64,000 bases of DNA from Nevskiales bacterium (GCA_011526045.1 WYBE01000068.1:1-64000), one strand, 5' to 3'. Shown: positions 1 through 8,936, counted from the stretch's first letter. The notes: generated by a model not told the origin, from the letters alone. Numbers and translations are program-made.

Positions 1-442
1 CCGGTCGTCGTGCGACACATCGCCCCTGGCGAGGCGGATGCAGCGGTGGTCACGGCCCCGGCGCGGGCATGTGTGGAGCCGGTTGCCAGGAGGGCAGCAA
101 CCGGCGCAACCCATAGCGACGAGCACAGGGACGTGCGAGGAGCGGCACGCGCCGGCGGGCGGGACCACCGCATCCTCCACCAGTAATCCACGACATTCCC
201 GCAGATCGGCGAAGAACCATTTTTTTGCGCCGCGCCGCGTCCCCGCCAGAAGCCCCGGCGCAGGGAGCAGCGCAGCGACTTCGCAGCAGCCCCGCAAATC
301 CGCGATGAACCCGATTTTCCGCTGCCACGGGACTGCGACGATGGCTTTTGGTAGCATCCGACGCCTGTTTCGGCGGAACGGCATTCGGCCCGGCCCCGCC
401 GGCTGAGGATCAATAACCGCAGAATCAAGGGGGATCTCCCGG
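1..442. other. gene-free leader region with one hairpin
   Basis: No gene is supported here. Open frames on both strands lack ribosome binding sites and read as arginine/proline-rich GC noise. The stretch holds one perfect 9-bp hairpin at 78-105 (arm GCCGGTTGC, 10-nt loop, no T-run) and the AAGGGGG ribosome binding site of the next gene at 427-433. If a transcript enters from the left the hairpin may mark its end; that is inference. Confidence 0.5.
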
Positions 443-1693
443 ATGTATACCCAGTGCAAGTATCGGCTCGTGGCGTCGGGGCTCGTGGCGTCGATCGCTG
501 TCGTGAGCGGTTGCTCCAAGCCTGCGAGCCCACCGGCGGAGACCACCGCGGCAACCACCGCGGAGACCACCGCGGCTGCGCCGGACGTGACTTCGCAGGC
601 GAGTCCTGCCGCAGCGGCCCCGGCCGACTGGGCCGGCAAGGAACTGCCGGTACGCAAGATTCCGAACGTGCCGGAGAACGCCGAGGCCTATTACGCCCCG
701 GACAACCTGCACGTGATCGCGCAGACCCAGGACCCGGCGGCGCAGGATCCCGGTGACGGCAAGGCGGGTGGTGCGCTCACCTACACCTTCACCGACACCG
801 GCGAGGAGATCACCCGCATCAACGATCACGGCCAGGATGCCTGCTCGTGGTTCGCTCCCGACGGCAAGAGCGTCGTGTTCACGTCCACGCGCGACAACAT
901 GGACATGCCGCTCGGCGACTGGTCCGACGAAACCAAGTATCCGCAGGGCGCAGAGCTCTACATCTCCGATCTCAAGGGCGGCAACATCAAGCGGCTGACG
1001 GACAACGACAACTACGAGGCGGAAGTCACGATGTCGAACGACGGCCAGTGGCTGTTCTTCGGCCGCCAGATCGACGGCAAGATGGACATCTGGAAGATGC
1101 GGGTGGACGGCACGGACGAGCAGCAGCTCACCTTCACCGACGACTGGCAGGAGGGCGCTCCGTATCCGACTCCGGATGGAGAGCACCTGATTTTCCGCGC
1201 CTGGAAGCGCAGCGACCTGCTCGCGAACAACAAGATTCGCGAGGAGACCGGCGAGCGCCGCCAGACGCCGATGACGATCTTCACCATGAAGACCGACGGC
1301 ACCGACGTGCAGCCGCGCACCTTCACCAAGGACATGAACTGGGCGCCGTTCATCGCGCCGGATGGCCGCCATTTCTTCTATGTGCGCATCTTCGAGAACA
1401 ACAACTGGGAGGTCGTCATGAACGACCTCGCCGGTGGTGAGCCGGTGCGGGTGACCTGGAACCCGACCTTCGACGGCTTCCCGTCGATTTCGCCGGACGG
1501 CAAGAAGATGCTGTTCGGGCGCAGCACGGGCGAGAAGTTCATGTCGGGGATCTACACGCACGTCATGGACATCTCCTCGCTGAACGTCGGCCCGGAGAAC
1601 TTCAAGGGCTCGATCCCGCCGCGTGCGGCGCGACCCGAGGGCTGGGTGGAGGATCCGGGGCTGGCCCAGTACGGCGACAAGCTCGGCTCGTAA
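443..1693 (+). CDS. PD40/TolB-like beta-propeller lipoprotein
   Basis: This 416-residue protein starts with a lipoprotein signal (lipobox VSGC, Cys24), so it should be anchored to a membrane on the outside of the cytoplasm. A low-complexity Thr/Ala/Pro linker (residues 27-60) leads into a WD40-like PD40 propeller with repeated blades of the type 'SPDGKKMLFGR', 'APDGRHFFYVR' and 'TPDGEHLIFRA', as in TolB-type periplasmic proteins. No catalytic residues are evident; a binding or scaffolding role is likely. The start is supported by AAGGGGG nine bases upstream. It is followed 39 bases later by a Rieske oxygenase and then by a clear paralogue at 2902; the two share long stretches such as ARDNMDMP and YPQGAELY. 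The substrate or partner is unknown. Confidence 0.85.
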   Translation: MYTQCKYRLVASGLVASIAVVSGCSKPASPPAETTAATTAETTAAAPDVTSQASPAAAAPADWAGKELPVRKIPNVPENAEAYYAPDNLHVIAQTQDPAAQDPGDGKAGGALTYTFTDTGEEITRINDHGQDACSWFAPDGKSVVFTSTRDNMDMPLGDWSDETKYPQGAELYISDLKGGNIKRLTDNDNYEAEVTMSNDGQWLFFGRQIDGKMDIWKMRVDGTDEQQLTFTDDWQEGAPYPTPDGEHLIFRAWKRSDLLANNKIREETGERRQTPMTIFTMKTDGTDVQPRTFTKDMNWAPFIAPDGRHFFYVRIFENNNWEVVMNDLAGGEPVRVTWNPTFDGFPSISPDGKKMLFGRSTGEKFMSGIYTHVMDISSLNVGPENFKGSIPPRAARPEGWVEDPGLAQYGDKLGS

Positions 1694-1732
1694 CCGGACA
1701 AGGCATCCGGCCGGCGCGAGGAGGGTTGACTG

Positions 1733-2884
1733 ATGTTCATCAACTTCTGGTACGCGGCGGAATGGAGCCATAAGCTCGGGCCGGATCCGCTCAGGCTGCG
1801 GATGCTGGGTCAGGATTTCGTGCTGTACCGCGATTCGGCGGGCCGGGCCCATTGCCTCGCCAATGTCTGCGTGCACCGAGGCGGGTCGCTGGCGGGCGGC
1901 GTGGTCAGGAACGACCGCATCCAGTGTCCCTATCACGGCTGGCAGTTCGACGGCACGGGCAGGTGCCTGAAGATCCCGTCGCTCGGCCCGCAGGGGCAGG
2001 GACGGATCCCGGGCCGGGCCCGGGTGGACAGCTATCCGGTCGAGGAAAGATACGGCCTCATCCACGTGTTCCTCGGTGACCTGCCGGAGGCCGAACGGCC
2101 GGGGATCATGGAGATCCCGGAGTTCGGCCAGGCCGGCTGGTACGCGCATTGCGAGGACAGCCTGAGCGAGGGCGACTTCCGGCGCGCCGTGGAAAACGCG
2201 CTCGACCCGGCACACAACGAGTACGTACACCCGACTCACGGCTTCTCCGGGGAGCGGGACGATTACTTCGTGCCCGAACTCAAGGTCGAGGACCGCCCCT
2301 GGGGCAGCGGGTTCATCACCACGTACTTCGCGCCGCCGCTCAAGGACGAGCGGATGAAACAGGCGACCGGGCGTGCAGAGAACGCGGTGATCGAGGCGGG
2401 CACCTTCCACCACGGCCCGACCAATTTCACCACCTATATCCGCCCGACCGGGCAGAGCCGCATCCACCAGAACTCGTTCAAGACGCCCATCGACGGCTAC
2501 CGGCAGCGCTCGTTCCTGGTGCAGACGCGCAACTTCCTCACCGGGCCGGAGCATGACGGCCGCTTCGCCGAGCGCAATGCCGCCGTTCGCAACCAGGACA
2601 TCGTCGTGCTGCGCGACCTCGAGCCGCGGCGGGCACCGGAGACGAATCAGCACGAACTGCTGATGCCTGCGGACAAGGGCGTGGCGCGCTACCGCGAGAA
2701 ACTGCACGACTGGGAAGCGCGCGGCTGGCGCATCGACGAGGCGGGGGTGCAGGCGGGCCGCGAGAAGAGCGCCTACGTGATCCCGAGCCCCGGCCGCCGT
2801 GCCGAGCCGAAGGGCTGGGTGCTGGAGCCGGTGCCGCTGCTGCCGGCGCGGCGCGCGGCGGCAACAACCGCGGCCGCAAGCTGA
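1733..2884 (+). CDS. Rieske non-heme iron oxygenase, alpha-subunit type
   Basis: A 383-residue aromatic-ring-hydroxylating type oxygenase. The N-terminal Rieske [2Fe-2S] domain has C46-x-H48 and C65-x2-H68 (CVH...CPYH). The catalytic domain carries the mononuclear iron motif D158-x2-H161-x4-H166 (DPAHNEYVHPTH). Such enzymes hydroxylate or demethylate organic substrates using electrons from a reductase, which is not encoded nearby. There is no signal peptide, so it acts in the cytoplasm. GAGGAGGG eight bases upstream sets the start. It sits between two PD40 exported proteins with gaps of 39 and 17 bases, so the three are probably co-transcribed. It is paralogous to the enzyme at 43092, with identical Rieske ligand spacing. 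The substrate cannot be read from sequence. Confidence 0.92.
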   Translation: MFINFWYAAEWSHKLGPDPLRLRMLGQDFVLYRDSAGRAHCLANVCVHRGGSLAGGVVRNDRIQCPYHGWQFDGTGRCLKIPSLGPQGQGRIPGRARVDSYPVEERYGLIHVFLGDLPEAERPGIMEIPEFGQAGWYAHCEDSLSEGDFRRAVENALDPAHNEYVHPTHGFSGERDDYFVPELKVEDRPWGSGFITTYFAPPLKDERMKQATGRAENAVIEAGTFHHGPTNFTTYIRPTGQSRIHQNSFKTPIDGYRQRSFLVQTRNFLTGPEHDGRFAERNAAVRNQDIVVLRDLEPRRAPETNQHELLMPADKGVARYREKLHDWEARGWRIDEAGVQAGREKSAYVIPSPGRRAEPKGWVLEPVPLLPARRAAATTAAAS

Positions 2885-2901
2885 GTCCGCCGGAAGAACA
2901 C

Positions 2902-4020
2902 ATGATCATCGGAATGAGGAGGAAGCCACTGATGTCTGCCGTATCGCCAATGCTGTTTCCGGCCGTGGTGGCCGCCCTGTTTGCCGCGAATGCGGTTGCG
3001 GCCGAAGCCGGTGCCGACGCGAAGGAGCTGCCGTCCTTCGAGGTGCCGATCAAGCCGGATGCGGCCGAGGCGTACTGGTCGCCGGATTCGCGTTACCTCA
3101 TCGCCCAGACGCGCGATCCGGACGCGCTCAAGACGCCGCGCGGCGGCCCCGGCGCGCTGACCTGGATTTTTACCCCGGACGGCAAGGAGATGTGGCGCGT
3201 CAACGATCGTGGCCAGGACGCCTGCTCGTTCTTCTTTCCGGACGGACAGCGCATCGTGTGGACTTCCACGCGCGACAACATGGACATGCCGGTCGGCGAC
3301 TGGTCGGATTCGGACAACTATCCCCAGGGTGCGGAGCTCTACGTGTCCGACCCGAAAGGCAAGAACATCCGGCGTATGACCAACAACAAGGTCTACGAGG
3401 CCGAGGTCTCCATTTCGCCGGATGGCCAGTGGATCACCTTCGGCCGGCAGACCGACGGCAAGATGGACATCTGGATCATGGCGGCCGACGGCTCGAAGGA
3501 ATGGCAGGTCACGAAGACAGACGACTGGCAGGAGGGCGCGCCGTTCTTCATGCCGGACAACGACCACATCATCTTCCGCGCCTGGAAGAAGGCCGATTAC
3601 AAGGTCGTGAAGCCGACGCCGATGACCATCTTCACGATCCGCAAGGACGGCTCGGACTGGCGGCGCCACACCTTTGACAACGGCATGAACTGGCATCCGA
3701 CGCCGACGCCAGACGGCCGCCACTACGTGTATGTGAAGGCCTTGTCCGGGACGAACTGGGAAATCTATCTCGGCGATCTCGCCGGCGGTGATCACCGGCG
3801 CCTGACGTTCCACGACAAGCTGGACATCCTGGCGCACGTCTCGCCCGACGGGAAGAAAATGAACTGGGGCCGCGCCACCGGTCCGCAGTTCATGAGCAAT
3901 ATCCGCACCTTCGTGATGGACGTGTCCTCGCTCGACGTCGGGCCGCAACGGCGGGTCCCCTGGGATCCGAAGTGGGGCACGCCGATGGTCACTGCGGGCT
4001 CCGCCCCAGGCGGTAACTGA
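2902..4020 (+). CDS. PD40 beta-propeller exported protein, paralogue of 443-1693
   Basis: 372 residues with a Sec-type signal (hydrophobic run ending ANAVAA-E, residues about 15-34) and no lipobox, so it is predicted to be periplasmic and soluble, unlike its lipidated paralogue. PD40 blades occur throughout (FPDGQRIVW, SPDGQWITF, MPDNDHIIF, TPDGRHYVY, SPDGKKMNW). An internal ATG at 2932, preceded by AGGAGGAAG, is an equally good start and would give a 362-residue protein with a better-shaped signal. It follows the Rieske gene by 17 bases and ends before a strong hairpin, so it is probably the last gene of a three-gene operon. The function is unknown; the shared context suggests a role in handling the oxygenase substrate, which is inference. 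Confidence 0.82.
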   Translation: MIIGMRRKPLMSAVSPMLFPAVVAALFAANAVAAEAGADAKELPSFEVPIKPDAAEAYWSPDSRYLIAQTRDPDALKTPRGGPGALTWIFTPDGKEMWRVNDRGQDACSFFFPDGQRIVWTSTRDNMDMPVGDWSDSDNYPQGAELYVSDPKGKNIRRMTNNKVYEAEVSISPDGQWITFGRQTDGKMDIWIMAADGSKEWQVTKTDDWQEGAPFFMPDNDHIIFRAWKKADYKVVKPTPMTIFTIRKDGSDWRRHTFDNGMNWHPTPTPDGRHYVYVKALSGTNWEIYLGDLAGGDHRRLTFHDKLDILAHVSPDGKKMNWGRATGPQFMSNIRTFVMDVSSLDVGPQRRVPWDPKWGTPMVTAGSAPGGN

Positions 4021-4035
4021 GCCGGAGTCAGCGCC

Positions 4036-4065
4036 GCCGGGCCGGGCGCCTGTGCCCGGCCCGGC
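4036..4065 (+). terminator. strong GC hairpin after PD40 gene
   Basis: A perfect 11-bp stem (GCCGGGCCGGG paired with its complement) closes an 8-nt loop 15 bases after the stop codon at 4020. There is no T-run, so it is either a non-canonical terminator or an mRNA 3'-end stabiliser. Confidence 0.5.
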
Positions 4066-4114
4066 GTAGCGCGCGATTGCGACAAACCGAAATGGGCGTG
4101 CCGGCTCCCTTGTC

Positions 4115-4120
4115 TATACT
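4115..4120 (+). promoter_or_regulatory. possible -10 element TATACT
   Basis: TATACT lies seven bases before the GTG at 4128, so a transcript from it would begin at or next to that GTG (leaderless). No good -35 is seen 16-18 bases upstream. If translation starts at 4092 instead, this motif is inside the gene. Confidence 0.3.
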
Positions 4121-4127
4121 GGCCGGC

Positions 4128-4817
4128 GTGAACATCTTCCAGTGGGCCCTGAGCGTTTTCCTGGTCTCGCACGTCGTGGTTGCCGTGCCGGCGATGCGCC
4201 GTCACCTGACCACACGCTGGTCGGAGCGCGGCTTTCTGCTCGGCTATTCGGTGATGTCCACCGGGCTCTTCACCTGGCTGATCATCAGCGCGATGCAGGC
4301 GCCGACGACGGCCCTGTGGCCCGCGGCGCTCTGGGCATACTGGGTGCCGGTGATCCTGATGCCGGTTGCGCTGACGCTGCTCGGGGCGAGCGTGCTGACG
4401 CCGAACCCCCTGTCGATCGCGCTGGTGCCGGGTGGGCTCGATCCGAAGCGCCCGGGGGCAGTTGCCGTGACGCGCCACCCGATCCTCTGGGGTCTCGGGC
4501 TCTGGGGAGCAACGCATGTGCCGCCCAACGGCGACACGGTCATGCTGACCCTGTTCGGCGGGCTGGCGTTCTTTGCCTTTACCGGCATGTTGATCGTCGA
4601 GCGCAAGAAACGCAGGGTGCTCGGCGAGGAAGGCTGGCGCGCCCTGGCGGCTGGCACCTCGATCATCCCGTTCCTGGCGATCCTCAGCGGACGTGCCCGC
4701 TTTCCGACCGACCTTCGTACTCTGGCCGGGGGCCTGCTCGGTGCCGCGGCGGCCGTGTATCTGCTGGCCGGCGGGCACCTGACGCTATTTCACCGCGACC
4801 CGCTGTCGCTGTTCTGA
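4128..4817 (+). CDS. NnrU-family membrane protein
   Basis: 229 residues, strongly hydrophobic with about six membrane segments, and the family pattern of an NnrU-like protein (central VTRHPILWGLGLW motif, then ERKKRRVLGEEGW). NnrU relatives occur near nitrogen-oxide respiration and isoprenoid or heme genes, but the biochemical role is poorly defined. The start is uncertain. GTG 4128 begins exactly at the first membrane helix (MNIFQW) but lacks a ribosome binding site. ATG 4092 and TTG 4077 are in frame and add 12 or 17 residues. It lies alone between the PD40 operon hairpin and the convergent DUF882 gene, so it is probably monocistronic. Confidence 0.72.
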   Translation: MNIFQWALSVFLVSHVVVAVPAMRRHLTTRWSERGFLLGYSVMSTGLFTWLIISAMQAPTTALWPAALWAYWVPVILMPVALTLLGASVLTPNPLSIALVPGGLDPKRPGAVAVTRHPILWGLGLWGATHVPPNGDTVMLTLFGGLAFFAFTGMLIVERKKRRVLGEEGWRALAAGTSIIPFLAILSGRARFPTDLRTLAGGLLGAAAAVYLLAGGHLTLFHRDPLSLF

Positions 4818-4821
4818 TTGC

Positions 4822-5361
4822 CTACCAGGTACGAACGCGCCCGGTATCGAGGTGCACGAAATCGGACTCGGGGTAGTAGCCGACGCCGCCGCGTCCCATC
4901 GCGATCCCGGCGCGACGCAGTGACTTCGTCTGCACGCCGGTGAGGCGCACATCGATGGCCTGGCCCGACAGGTGCAGGCTCTTCTTCGCCACGCCCCCGG
5001 AGCGGTCGCGCAGCATTTCGTTGGTCGCCGGGGAACGAAACCCGGAGATGACCTCGAAGTGACCCCGGCTGCCGGTCTGTTCGCGCACGCCATGCAGCAC
5101 GTCGAGCAGTCGCGGGTCGATCCGGTGGATCTCGCCGCTGCGGAAGTCGCGCAGGAGGACATTGATCGCGTCCAGCGCGTCGTGGACGTAAGCGCCGTTC
5201 TCGAGGTAGACCACATCCAGCTTCTCGCTGGTATGCGTGTGATAGAAACTCAGTCGCCGCGGGCTGCTGGCGTGGGCCAGCAGCGGCACCGGAGCGAATG
5301 CCAGCGGAATCAGGGCGCCCGCAGCGCGAAACAGGCTGCGGCGGCTGTAGCGGTTATCCAA
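4822..5361 (-). CDS. DUF882 / peptidase M15-type murein endopeptidase (MepK/YcbK-like)
   Basis: 179 residues beginning with a twin-arginine-like export signal (RYSRRSLFRAAG, then a hydrophobic run). The M15/DUF882 zinc-peptidase signature is visible: SGFRSPATN, then SLHLSGQAID (H-x3-G-x-A-x-D) and a C-terminal FVHLDTG. Homologues such as E. coli MepK cleave peptidoglycan cross-links in the periplasm. I chose the TTG at 5361 because GGGAGG stands five bases upstream and the protein then starts directly at the signal; open frame further upstream is unlike a coding region. It is transcribed divergently from an L,D-transpeptidase, the enzyme class that makes 3-3 cross-links. The same two families are neighbours in E. 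coli (ycbB-ycbK), though co-directional there. Confidence 0.83.
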   Translation of the reverse strand: MDNRYSRRSLFRAAGALIPLAFAPVPLLAHASSPRRLSFYHTHTSEKLDVVYLENGAYVHDALDAINVLLRDFRSGEIHRIDPRLLDVLHGVREQTGSRGHFEVISGFRSPATNEMLRDRSGGVAKKSLHLSGQAIDVRLTGVQTKSLRRAGIAMGRGGVGYYPESDFVHLDTGRVRTW

Positions 5362-5438
5362 ACGAGCCTCCCGAGCATGTCTTATTCTTGTTCTTGTTCG
5401 AAACGCGGCAATTCTTGCAGAGGCCGAGGTACCGGGCA

Positions 5439-7274
5439 ATGACCCGATGCACATTTTTTCCCGCGGGCTGGTTGGGCGCGCGGCGCGAGCCTGCCGGTGG
5501 ACGCCGCTGTGGTCTCGCCGCTGCACTGGCGTGGTCCGTCCTGGCAGCGGTGGGTTCCGTGGCCGCGGCCGGGGAGACCGCGGTCGACACCGCGCTGCGT
5601 GAGCGCGTCGAACGGCTGCAGGCGGGCGACCGCGCGGTCGACGGCGTCACGCTGCTCGGTGGGGACGTACTGGCCGAGTTCTACGCGCGCCGGGCGTTCC
5701 GGCCGGCCTGGGGCGATCCGGCACGGGTCGAGGAGCTGATCACGATGCTCGAGACCGCGGACGGTCACGGGCTCGACCCGGCGGATTTTTTCAGCGGATT
5801 GCTGCGCGAGCGCCAGGAACCGGCCGGGGGCGACCCGCGAGCGCAGGCAGATCGTGAATTGCTGCTCACGGAAGCCCTGATCCGCTATGGCTATCAGCGC
5901 CGTTTCGGCAAGGTCGATCCGTCGAGCCAGGAGCCGGCCTGGAATTTTGCCCGCAGCTTCGCGCCCGGCACCGATGCCGCCACGGCGCTGGAACATACCG
6001 TCAGCGCACCGTCGCTGCGCGGTCACCTGGACACCGTGCTCGCCGAGAGCGCGCTGTACCGGGCATTGCGCGAATCGCTGGCACGTTTCCGTGCGATCGA
6101 GGACCGCGGCGGCTGGCCCCAGGTGCCGGCGGGAGCGACCCTGCGGGCCGGTGACCGCGGTGAGCGGGTGACGGCCCTGCGTGAGCGGTTGAGCCTGGAG
6201 CCAGTGTCCCCGGCGGCCCGGCCCGAATCGGCTGCCGACCTGTTCGATGATGCCCTGACACAGGTGGTGCGCGCCTTCCAGGAGCGACATGGGCTGACTG
6301 CGGACGGCGCCGTCGGGCGCGGCACGCTGGCTGCGCTCAACGTGCCGGTCGGGAGCCGGATCGACCAGCTGCGCATGTCGCTCGAGCGGCTGCGCTGGCT
6401 CACCCGCGGAGTCCCGGAGACCTACGTGGTCGTCAATGTCGCGGCCTTCGACGCCGGCTTCGTACGCGACCGGCGGCTGGTATGGACCAGCCGGGTCGTG
6501 GTCGGCCGTGCTGCGCGGCAGACGCCGATTTTCCGGGGGGAAATGACGTACCTCGAGCTGAATCCGACCTGGACGGTACCGCCCACCATTCTGCGCGAGG
6601 ACACGCTGCCCAAGGTCCGGCGGGACCCCGGCTATCTGCGGCGTGAGAACATCACCGTGCTCGACCGCAGTGGACGGGCGGTGGACCCGCAATCGGTCGA
6701 CTGGTCCGCCAGCGGCTTTGCGGCGCGCTACGCCCTGCGCCAGGAGCCGGGCCCGGCCAATGCGCTCGGGCGGATCAAGTTCATGTTTCCCAACCCGCAC
6801 GCCGTGTACCTGCACGACACGCCCGCGCGGGAGCTCTTCGGCCGGCAGGACCGGAGTTTCAGTTCGGGCTGCATCCGGGTGGAGGATCCGCTGGCGCTCG
6901 CGGAACTCGTGCTCGATTCGCCGCAATGGACCCGGGCGACGCTGGAGGCCGCGATCGCCGGGGGCGCGACGCAGCGAATCACGCTGGCGAAACCCGTACC
7001 GGTGTTGATCGTTTACCTGACGGCGGTCGCCGGCGCCGATGGCGTGACGCGTTTCTTCCGCGACGTCTACGGGCGTGATCCCGCGCTGCTTCGGGCCCTC
7101 AACGGCCCGGTCCGGCTGAAGCTGCCGGCGGCGGCGAGCGCCGCCGGACCGGCGGCCCCTTCGAAAACCGGGATCACGTCCTTTGTCGCGGCGGCGCATA
7201 CCGGCACAATAGCCGCCTCGGTTACTGCGGCCAGTCGGGCTGCGCCGGCCGCTTCCGGAGAGCATGAATCATGA
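5439..7274 (+). CDS. L,D-transpeptidase, YcbB/LdtD-like
   Basis: 611 residues with an N-terminal export signal (hydrophobic run ending GSVAAA). After an LdtD-type N-terminal region comes a peptidoglycan-binding domain (about residues 280-300 onward, FQERHGLTADGAVGRGTLAALN) and a YkuD catalytic domain with His459 (YLHDTP) and the nucleophile Cys478 in SSGCIRVEDP. It should form 3-3 cross-links in peptidoglycan in the periplasm. ATG 5439 is preceded by GAGG about nine bases upstream; frame upstream of it is not protein-like. It is divergent from the DUF882 peptidase with a 77-bp gap that must hold both promoters. The C-terminal tail after residue 560 is Ala-rich and lacks a recognisable domain. 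It overlaps the next lipoprotein gene by four bases. Confidence 0.93.
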   Translation: MTRCTFFPAGWLGARREPAGGRRCGLAAALAWSVLAAVGSVAAAGETAVDTALRERVERLQAGDRAVDGVTLLGGDVLAEFYARRAFRPAWGDPARVEELITMLETADGHGLDPADFFSGLLRERQEPAGGDPRAQADRELLLTEALIRYGYQRRFGKVDPSSQEPAWNFARSFAPGTDAATALEHTVSAPSLRGHLDTVLAESALYRALRESLARFRAIEDRGGWPQVPAGATLRAGDRGERVTALRERLSLEPVSPAARPESAADLFDDALTQVVRAFQERHGLTADGAVGRGTLAALNVPVGSRIDQLRMSLERLRWLTRGVPETYVVVNVAAFDAGFVRDRRLVWTSRVVVGRAARQTPIFRGEMTYLELNPTWTVPPTILREDTLPKVRRDPGYLRRENITVLDRSGRAVDPQSVDWSASGFAARYALRQEPGPANALGRIKFMFPNPHAVYLHDTPARELFGRQDRSFSSGCIRVEDPLALAELVLDSPQWTRATLEAAIAGGATQRITLAKPVPVLIVYLTAVAGADGVTRFFRDVYGRDPALLRALNGPVRLKLPAAASAAGPAAPSKTGITSFVAAAHTGTIAASVTAASRAAPAASGEHES

Positions 7275-7705
7275 AGTCCTGTGCGTTTCGCCCGATCATC
7301 GTCCTGCTGGCCGGTCTCGTGCTGGCGTCCTGTGGCACGTTCCGCAGCGCGCCGGGCAGCTCGGTCGTGCAGTTCCACAACAACAGCGGCCGCACGATTC
7401 TCGTCGAGAACAGCGAGCTGCTGCCGGGCCGCACTGCCACGTTCAAGTATCCGACCGACAGCGGGCGGCCGCTGATCGTGTTCTGGCATGGTTGCGTTCA
7501 TACCTATATCGCCCCGGAGCGCAAGCCGGGCGAGTTTCGCGGCACGGACTGGATGCTGCGCGGTGCCTACCGCGCGCAGCTGGAGCCAGATGGCAGCCTG
7601 TACCTCGTGCCGCCCGGCGCCGCGTTGCCGACCGACGTCGCGGTGACCACGCAGCCCGAGGGTTTTCCATTGCGACCGCGCGAGGGTTCTTCCTGCGTGC
7701 AGTGA
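7271..7705 (+). CDS. small lipoprotein of unknown function
   Basis: 144 residues with a clear lipoprotein signal (lipobox LASC, Cys18). The mature part is a short beta-rich domain (VVQFHNNSGRTILVENSELLPG) that I do not assign to a family. Its ATG overlaps the transpeptidase stop codon as ATGA, so translation is probably coupled and the protein likely works with the cell-wall enzyme. The last 30 residues are Pro/Arg-rich and end in a single cysteine. Confidence 0.8.
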   Translation: MKSCAFRPIIVLLAGLVLASCGTFRSAPGSSVVQFHNNSGRTILVENSELLPGRTATFKYPTDSGRPLIVFWHGCVHTYIAPERKPGEFRGTDWMLRGAYRAQLEPDGSLYLVPPGAALPTDVAVTTQPEGFPLRPREGSSCVQ

Positions 7706-7727
7706 GCGCGGCTGCGCCGCGCGGCCG

Positions 7728-8936
7728 TCAGGGTGGCGCCAGCCGGTGCAGCGTGCCGGCGGCGTAGTCGACCAGGAACATCTCCCCGTCGTTGGCTTCG
7801 GCGAACGACGAAATGCTGCGGCCCGTATCGAGCATCTCCTCGACGGTGGACCCCCCGGACGCCAGCCGGAAGACCCGTCCGCTGACGAAATCCCCGAAGA
7901 CGTACGACCCGCGCAGCGGCGGATTCCGGCTGCCGCGGTAGACGTAGCCGCCGGTGATCGAGCTGCCGGCCGCGTGATCGTATTCGGCCACCGGGTCCTC
8001 GAGGCCCATGGTCGGGCAGTCGCTCGGTGGAATGTTGCAATGGGCTCCTTCGCGGATGCGCCAGCCGTAGTTGCGTCCGCCAACGATCCGGTTCACTTCC
8101 TCCCATGCACCCTGGCCGACGTCACCCGCCCAGAGCACACCGGTTTCCCGATCGAAGCTGAAGCGCCAGGGATTGCGCAGGCCCCAGGCAAAAATTTCCG
8201 GGCAAGGCGCGCTGCCGCTTCCGGCTGCGCAATGCGCGTTGCCGACGAAGGGGTTCCCGGCGGGAATCGAGTAGGGCAGCGTGGCCACATCGATACGGAT
8301 GATGCTGCCGAAGAGGTTGCTGGTATCCTGCGCGCGGTTGCCCGGGTCGTTGGCCGAGCCGCCGTCGCCGAACGCGGCGTAGAGCAGGCCATCCGGGCCG
8401 AAGGCGACATGCCCGCCATTATGGTTGGCGTAGGGTTGCTGCAGCGTGAGGATCACGACTTCGCTTGACGGGTCGAGTGTCTGGCCGCCATCGACCGATG
8501 TGAATCGCGACAGGTACGAGACCAGTGTGGGCGCCGAGCGTGTATAGGATAGATACACGTGGCCGTTCACGGCGAAATCCGGATCGAACGCCAGGCCGAG
8601 CAGGCCGCGTTCGCCGGAGCTGTCGCCGACCCGTGACGTGATGTCGATGAAGGTCGTCGTCGTGGCCGCCTGGTCATCGTTCATGAACACGCGAACCACG
8701 CCGGACTGCTCGACCACGAACCAGCGATCGTCGTCGCCGGGCGCCTGCAACAGCGCGAGCGGCTTTGAGAAGGACAGGTTCGGAAAGGCGGGCTGGAGCT
8801 CGGCACCGGGGGCGGGCGCGAAGCCGGTTCCACCACCGCCACTGCCGCCACCACAACCCGCCAGCGCCACGGCGAGCGCTATGGCGAGCGCCATGGCGAG
8901 CGCGCCGGCCTGCCGCTGCTGGATCAGCCGCCGCAT
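7728..8936 (-). CDS. PQQ-dependent sugar (aldose) dehydrogenase-like lipoprotein
   Basis: 402 residues with a lipobox (LAGC, Cys28) followed by a Gly/Ser linker. The body is a glucose/sorbosone dehydrogenase beta-propeller, with family signatures HNGGHVAFGPDGLLY, AAFGDGG and YDHAAGSSITGGYVYRG. Relatives oxidise aldoses with PQQ in the periplasm, though some members act on other substrates. The start ATG overlaps the upstream stop codon as TAATG, so it is translationally coupled to the 8936-10771 gene. Longer in-frame starts exist but would overlap that gene by hundreds of bases with a non-protein-like sequence. No PQQ biosynthesis gene is in the window. Confidence 0.88.
   Translation of the reverse strand: MRRLIQQRQAGALAMALAIALAVALAGCGGGSGGGGTGFAPAPGAELQPAFPNLSFSKPLALLQAPGDDDRWFVVEQSGVVRVFMNDDQAATTTTFIDITSRVGDSSGERGLLGLAFDPDFAVNGHVYLSYTRSAPTLVSYLSRFTSVDGGQTLDPSSEVVILTLQQPYANHNGGHVAFGPDGLLYAAFGDGGSANDPGNRAQDTSNLFGSIIRIDVATLPYSIPAGNPFVGNAHCAAGSGSAPCPEIFAWGLRNPWRFSFDRETGVLWAGDVGQGAWEEVNRIVGGRNYGWRIREGAHCNIPPSDCPTMGLEDPVAEYDHAAGSSITGGYVYRGSRNPPLRGSYVFGDFVSGRVFRLASGGSTVEEMLDTGRSISSFAEANDGEMFLVDYAAGTLHRLAPP

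Noticed and set aside
38..406. Open frames in the first 400 bases
   Set aside because: Composition is Arg/Pro/Ser noise, there are no ribosome binding sites, and frames overlap on both strands.
425..2707. Very long open frame antisense to the PD40 and Rieske genes
   Set aside because: It mirrors two well-supported genes, has no ribosome binding site and reads as Arg/Val/Leu-rich shadow sequence typical of high-GC coding DNA. The same applies to long antisense frames at 2773-3948, 17190-20480, 37452-39404 and 42813-45230.
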